From the NCBI RefSeq assembly GCF_017814435.1, contig NZ_JAGJCB010000011.1, forward strand, positions 1 to 64,000: DNA of 64,000 bases, read 5' to 3'. Positions 61,699 to 64,000 of the stretch are shown here, piece after piece. Source of the stretch: Mariniflexile gromovii (GTDB lineage: Bacteria; Bacteroidota; Bacteroidia; Flavobacteriales; Flavobacteriaceae). The position numbers and the translations under genes are program-made. The stretch's first letter is position 1, and every line of letters starts with the position of its first letter. The notes under the pieces were generated by a model. The model was not told where the DNA came from. It searched no databases and worked only from the letters and a program-made list of their open reading frames with translations.

Positions 61699-62084
61699 TT
61701 TGTCATTCCTGCGAAGGCAGGAATCCACTAGATAAACGCACATATGTATAAAACGATTCATCAATACTACCTTTACATTATTACCAATAAAACAAATGGT
61801 ACAATTTATATTGGTGTTACAAACAATTTAGAACGCAGAATGTTTGAACATAAAAATAAACTAATAGAAGGCTTTACCAAACAATATGGATTATATAAAT
61901 TAGTTTATTTTGAAACCTATCAATACGTGAATGATGCCATTAAAATAGAAAAGAATATGAAGAAATGGAAACGACAATGGAAAATTGACTTGATAGAAAA
62001 GGATAATCCAAATTGGAAAGATTTGTCTAAGGATTGGACTTTTCTAATAGAGTAGTGGATTCCTGCCTTCGCAGGAATGACAAA
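61699..62084. mobile_element. Putative GIY-YIG unit bracketed by 32-bp perfect inverted repeats
   Basis: The left end, 61699-61730, reads TTTGTCATTCCTGCGAAGGC and on to CCACTA. The right end, 62053-62084, is its perfect reverse complement over all 32 bases. Each end is itself a hairpin: ATTCCTGC and GCAGGAAT around a four-base loop. The GIY-YIG ATG is 13 bases after the left end, and its stop codon TAG is formed by the first three bases of the right end. The whole unit is 386 bp. No clear target duplication was seen outside it. Confidence 0.7.
61744..62055 (+). CDS. GIY-YIG nuclease family protein
   Basis: The 103-aa product has the GIY-YIG fold in short form: YYLYIITN (8-15, the GIY position), TIYIGVTNNLERRMFEH (20-36 with Tyr and Arg), and the presumed catalytic Glu E69 in AIKIEKNMKKWKR. 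It resembles the UPF0213/YhbQ group, in which DNA cleavage has been suggested. No signal or membrane part. It has no visible promoter of its own. It is exactly enclosed by inverted repeats, with further copies of the repeat nearby and elsewhere in the window. A role in moving or copying those repeats is therefore suspected but not shown. Confidence 0.88.
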   Translation: MYKTIHQYYLYIITNKTNGTIYIGVTNNLERRMFEHKNKLIEGFTKQYGLYKLVYFETYQYVNDAIKIEKNMKKWKRQWKIDLIEKDNPNWKDLSKDWTFLIE

Positions 62085-62296
62085 GAAGATGTGTAGTACT
62101 ATGAAGATTGTTTCAATAAATTTGATGATTGAAAATCAGTCAGAAATATAAATCTACGCTTTCGCAGGAATGACAAAACGTATAGTGCTATGCAGATTGT
62201 TTCAATAAATGTGATGATAGAATATCAGAAACATATACTTATGCTTTCGCAGTAATGACAAACAAAGCGTATAATCACTCCAATGGCACTTAGTGC
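62085..62296. repeat. Degenerate half copies of the GIY-YIG-associated repeat
   Basis: Two half copies (GCTTTCGCAGGAATGACAAA near 62158-62178 and GCTTTCGCAGTAATGACAAA near 62243-62263) lie outside the right end, spaced about 85 bases apart. They share short flanks such as TGCAGATTGTTTCAATAAAT, so they may be old duplicated ends. No gene. Confidence 0.7.
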
Positions 62297-63037
62297 CTAG
62301 TCCCTAATTTTCTTCTTACGCAACTCAAAATTCTGACCTAAATACACTTTACGTACCATTTCGTCATTAGCCAATTCTTCAGGTTCTCCGGCTTTAAGAA
62401 TGCTACCTTCAAACATTAAATAAGTTCTATCGGTAATGGCAAGTGTTTCCTGTACGTTGTGGTCTGTAATTAAAATACCAATATTTTTTTTGGTAAGTTG
62501 TGCCACAATACGCTGAATATCCTCAACAGCAACAGGGTCAACCCCAGCAAAAGGTTCATCCAATAAAATAAAACTTGGGTCCGTTGCCAAAGCACGTGCA
62601 ATTTCGGTACGTCTACGTTCACCACCAGATAATAAATCGCCTCTACTTTTGCGAATATGTCCCAAGCCGAATTCCTCAATAAGCGATTCCATTTTAAAAT
62701 GTTGCTCTTTTTTACTTAGCTTGGTAAGTTGTAAAACGCTTAAAATATTATCTTCAATACTCAATTTTCTAAAAACTGAAGCTTCTTGAGCCAAATAGCC
62801 AATACCATTTTGTGCGCGTTTGTACATGGGGTATTGTGTAATTTCGGTGTTATCTAAAAAAATATGACCGCTATTAGGTTTAATTAAGCCTACCGTCATG
62901 TAGAAAGACGTGGTTTTACCAGCACCATTAGGTCCTAAAAGTCCAACAATTTCGCCTTGTTCAACTTGTAAAGACACATCCTTTACCACTTTTCGTCCGC
63001 TATAGGACTTCATTAAATTTTGAGCTCTTAAAATCAT
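62297..63037 (-). CDS. lptB: LPS export ABC transporter ATPase LptB
   Basis: ATPase that drives lipopolysaccharide from the inner membrane through the Lpt bridge. The 246-aa product has Walker [10 protein letters not shown] (35-43), [15 protein letters not shown] (the Q-loop of LptB), signature LLSGGERRR (135-143), Walker [14 protein letters not shown] (156-168) and [10 protein letters not shown]. These are the LptB hallmarks. It lies downstream of tatC and the AhpD-like gene on the same strand, a gene order I recall from several flavobacteria. The 74-base gap before it may hold a promoter, but no exact TAnnTTTG was seen. Confidence 0.96.
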   Translation of the reverse strand: MILRAQNLMKSYSGRKVVKDVSLQVEQGEIVGLLGPNGAGKTTSFYMTVGLIKPNSGHIFLDNTEITQYPMYKRAQNGIGYLAQEASVFRKLSIEDNILSVLQLTKLSKKEQHFKMESLIEEFGLGHIRKSRGDLLSGGERRRTEIARALATDPSFILLDEPFAGVDPVAVEDIQRIVAQLTKKNIGILITDHNVQETLAITDRTYLMFEGSILKAGEPEELANDEMVRKVYLGQNFELRKKKIRD

Positions 63038-63111
63038 ATGCTATATACTGAACGCCAAAAATAGTAAAATCATATACACTATGGTGGCAGATGTTTTAAA
63101 TTATATTTTGT

Positions 63112-63456
63112 TTAACGCTGTTCTAAAGCATCCCAAAACTCGTAGGCACGACGTAAATGCGGAATAACAATAGTACCGCCCACCAATGTGGCAATGCTTA
63201 ATGCTTCAACTACTTCGTCTTTTGATAAGCCTAATTTATGGCTGGTTTCTAAATGGTATTTTACGCAATCATCACAACGTAATACGGCCGAAGCCACCAA
63301 ACCTAAAAGTTCTTTCGTTTTAACATCTAAAGCACCTTCCGCGTAAGCGTTCGTATCTAAATTAAAAATACGCTTTATGACTTTGTTATTATCAGCTAAA
63401 ATTTTATCATTCATTTTAGCACGATACTCATTAAATTCTGTGACGCTATTTGACAT
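63112..63456 (-). CDS. Carboxymuconolactone decarboxylase family (AhpD-like) protein
   Basis: The 114-aa product has the AhpD-like redox motif CDDCVKYH (C61, C64 and H68) in an all-helical core, LLGLVASAVLRCDDC...VEALSIATLVGGT. Family members include thiol peroxidase-type enzymes and true decarboxylases; the CxxC-H points to the former. It overlaps the end of tatC by 11 bases and precedes lptB by 74 bases. Function in this setting is unknown. Confidence 0.88.
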   Translation of the reverse strand: MSNSVTEFNEYRAKMNDKILADNNKVIKRIFNLDTNAYAEGALDVKTKELLGLVASAVLRCDDCVKYHLETSHKLGLSKDEVVEALSIATLVGGTIVIPHLRRAYEFWDALEQR

Positions 63457-64000
63457 GTTTTTTCTGTTTTCTATTTTGGTTACGAACTACAATTTTAGCA
63501 ATAAGAATGCTTACCTCATATAAAATTAAAATAGGAATGGCTACAATTACTTGGCTTGCAATATCTGGAGGGGTTATAATGGCAGATACAACCAATACAA
63601 GTATTAAAGCGTATTTACGATATTTTCTTAAGAACTCAGGCGTTACTAAACCAATTTTAGTTAAAAAATAAATGATGATTGGCAATTCGAAAATGATCCC
63701 TGAGGCCAATACCGATGAACGCACCAACCCAATAAACGAGCTAATATCTATTTGATTGTCTACACGCGATGAGATGCTATAATTGGCTAAAAAGTTAATT
63801 GATAGCGGACATATAATATAGTAACCAAATAAAGCGCCCATAAAGAACAATAAGGATGAAATGAATATAAAACCACGGGAGTGTTTACGTTCGTTTTCAT
63901 GTAAACCAGGACTGATAAATTTCCACAATTGATAAATTACATAAGGGAATGAAATGATAAATCCTGCTAAAATTGCGGTCCAAATATCGGCTGAAAACTG
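63446..64000 (-). CDS. tatC: Sec-independent protein translocase TatC, N-terminus outside the window
   Basis: Core receptor of the Tat pathway for folded proteins. The visible 184 codons run from QFSADIWTAILAGFIISFPYVIYQLWKFISPGLHENERKHS to the stop at 63446; the segment FPYVIYQLWKFISPGL with the conserved FxxPGL-type turn and the Glu of LHENE is characteristic. About five transmembrane segments remain and the tail is Lys-rich. The first part, including the start, lies beyond base 64000. An internal ATG at 63928 is not the true start because the frame stays open and TatC-like upstream of it. Confidence 0.93.
   Translation of the reverse strand, partial: QFSADIWTAILAGFIISFPYVIYQLWKFISPGLHENERKHSRGFIFISSLLFFMGALFGYYIICPLSINFLANYSISSRVDNQIDISSFIGLVRSSVLASGIIFELPIIIYFLTKIGLVTPEFLRKYRKYALILVLVVSAIITPPDIASQVIVAIPILILYEVSILIAKIVVRNQNRKQKKHVK

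Noticed and set aside
63446-63928. TatC starting at the internal ATG 63928
   Set aside because: The frame continues to base 64000 with TatC-like residues, so the gene is simply cut by the window edge.
1-64000. tRNA, rRNA or riboswitch genes
   Set aside because: No cloverleaf, rRNA core sequence or known riboswitch core was noticed in any gap; a covariance-model search would be needed to exclude small RNAs.

Overview
The window looks like a chromosomal segment from a marine-type member of the Flavobacteriaceae (phylum Bacteroidota). The DNA is A+T-rich. Promoters carry the Bacteroidota -7 element TAnnTTTG, and genes lack strong Shine-Dalgarno sequences. Gene content also fits: a PorV/PorQ-type protein, DUF2795, DUF5723-OmpA with thrombospondin repeats, a SecA of about 1117 aa, and a tatC-AhpD-like-lptB order. 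I saw no rRNA, tRNA or CRISPR array.

Layout. Bases 1-15360 are mostly housekeeping: a broken serine-hydrolase lipoprotein that keeps its own promoter and terminator, rimO and ttcA (convergent), an M23-family protein without a signal peptide, a YgiD-type dioxygenase, secA, DUF2795, a PduO-type cobalamin adenosyltransferase, an OmpA-family protein, a methyltransferase and an ABC-F ATPase. Bases 15437-20146 form an export/sulfate operon: Wza-like lipoprotein, Wzc-like tyrosine kinase, cysQ and cysC. Bases 20150-24367 are repeat-rich: a 124-bp tandem array, an unknown 249-aa protein, a 67-aa protein, the ABC permease wzm, and a decayed four-helix-bundle gene between hairpin-rich repeats. Bases 24368-57391 are one dense + strand polysaccharide cluster: wzt, a sulfotransferase, about 21 glycosyltransferase genes, pyruvyl transferase, MBOAT plus SGNH-like partner, a nonulosonic-acid module (CMP-transferase/HAD fusion plus NeuB-like synthase), acetyltransferases, a Wzy-like polymerase and a WcaJ-type initiating transferase. 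Bases 57423-64000 return to housekeeping: DUF4105, PorV/PorQ, pssA, DUF808, a GIY-YIG nuclease bracketed by perfect 32-bp inverted repeats, lptB, an AhpD-like protein and tatC (cut by the window edge).

How the genes may work together. WcaJ would load the first sugar on undecaprenyl phosphate and the glycosyltransferases would extend it. The nonulosonic-acid genes would supply a CMP-activated acidic sugar. CysC would make PAPS for the sulfotransferase and CysQ would remove the PAP by-product. MBOAT, LbH and pyruvyl transferases would add further decorations. Export could use Wzm/Wzt, Wza/Wzc/Wzy, or both; no Wzx flippase is visible. The product is therefore inferred to be a large, acidic and probably sulfated surface glycan.

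Most notable are small ORFs bracketed by palindromic repeats of three different families (GIY-YIG at 61699-62084, four-helix bundle at 23891-24367, the 249-aa/67-aa pair at 20150-22850). The GIY-YIG unit is the cleanest candidate for an under-described mobile element. All calls come from reading the sequence; no database search was run.
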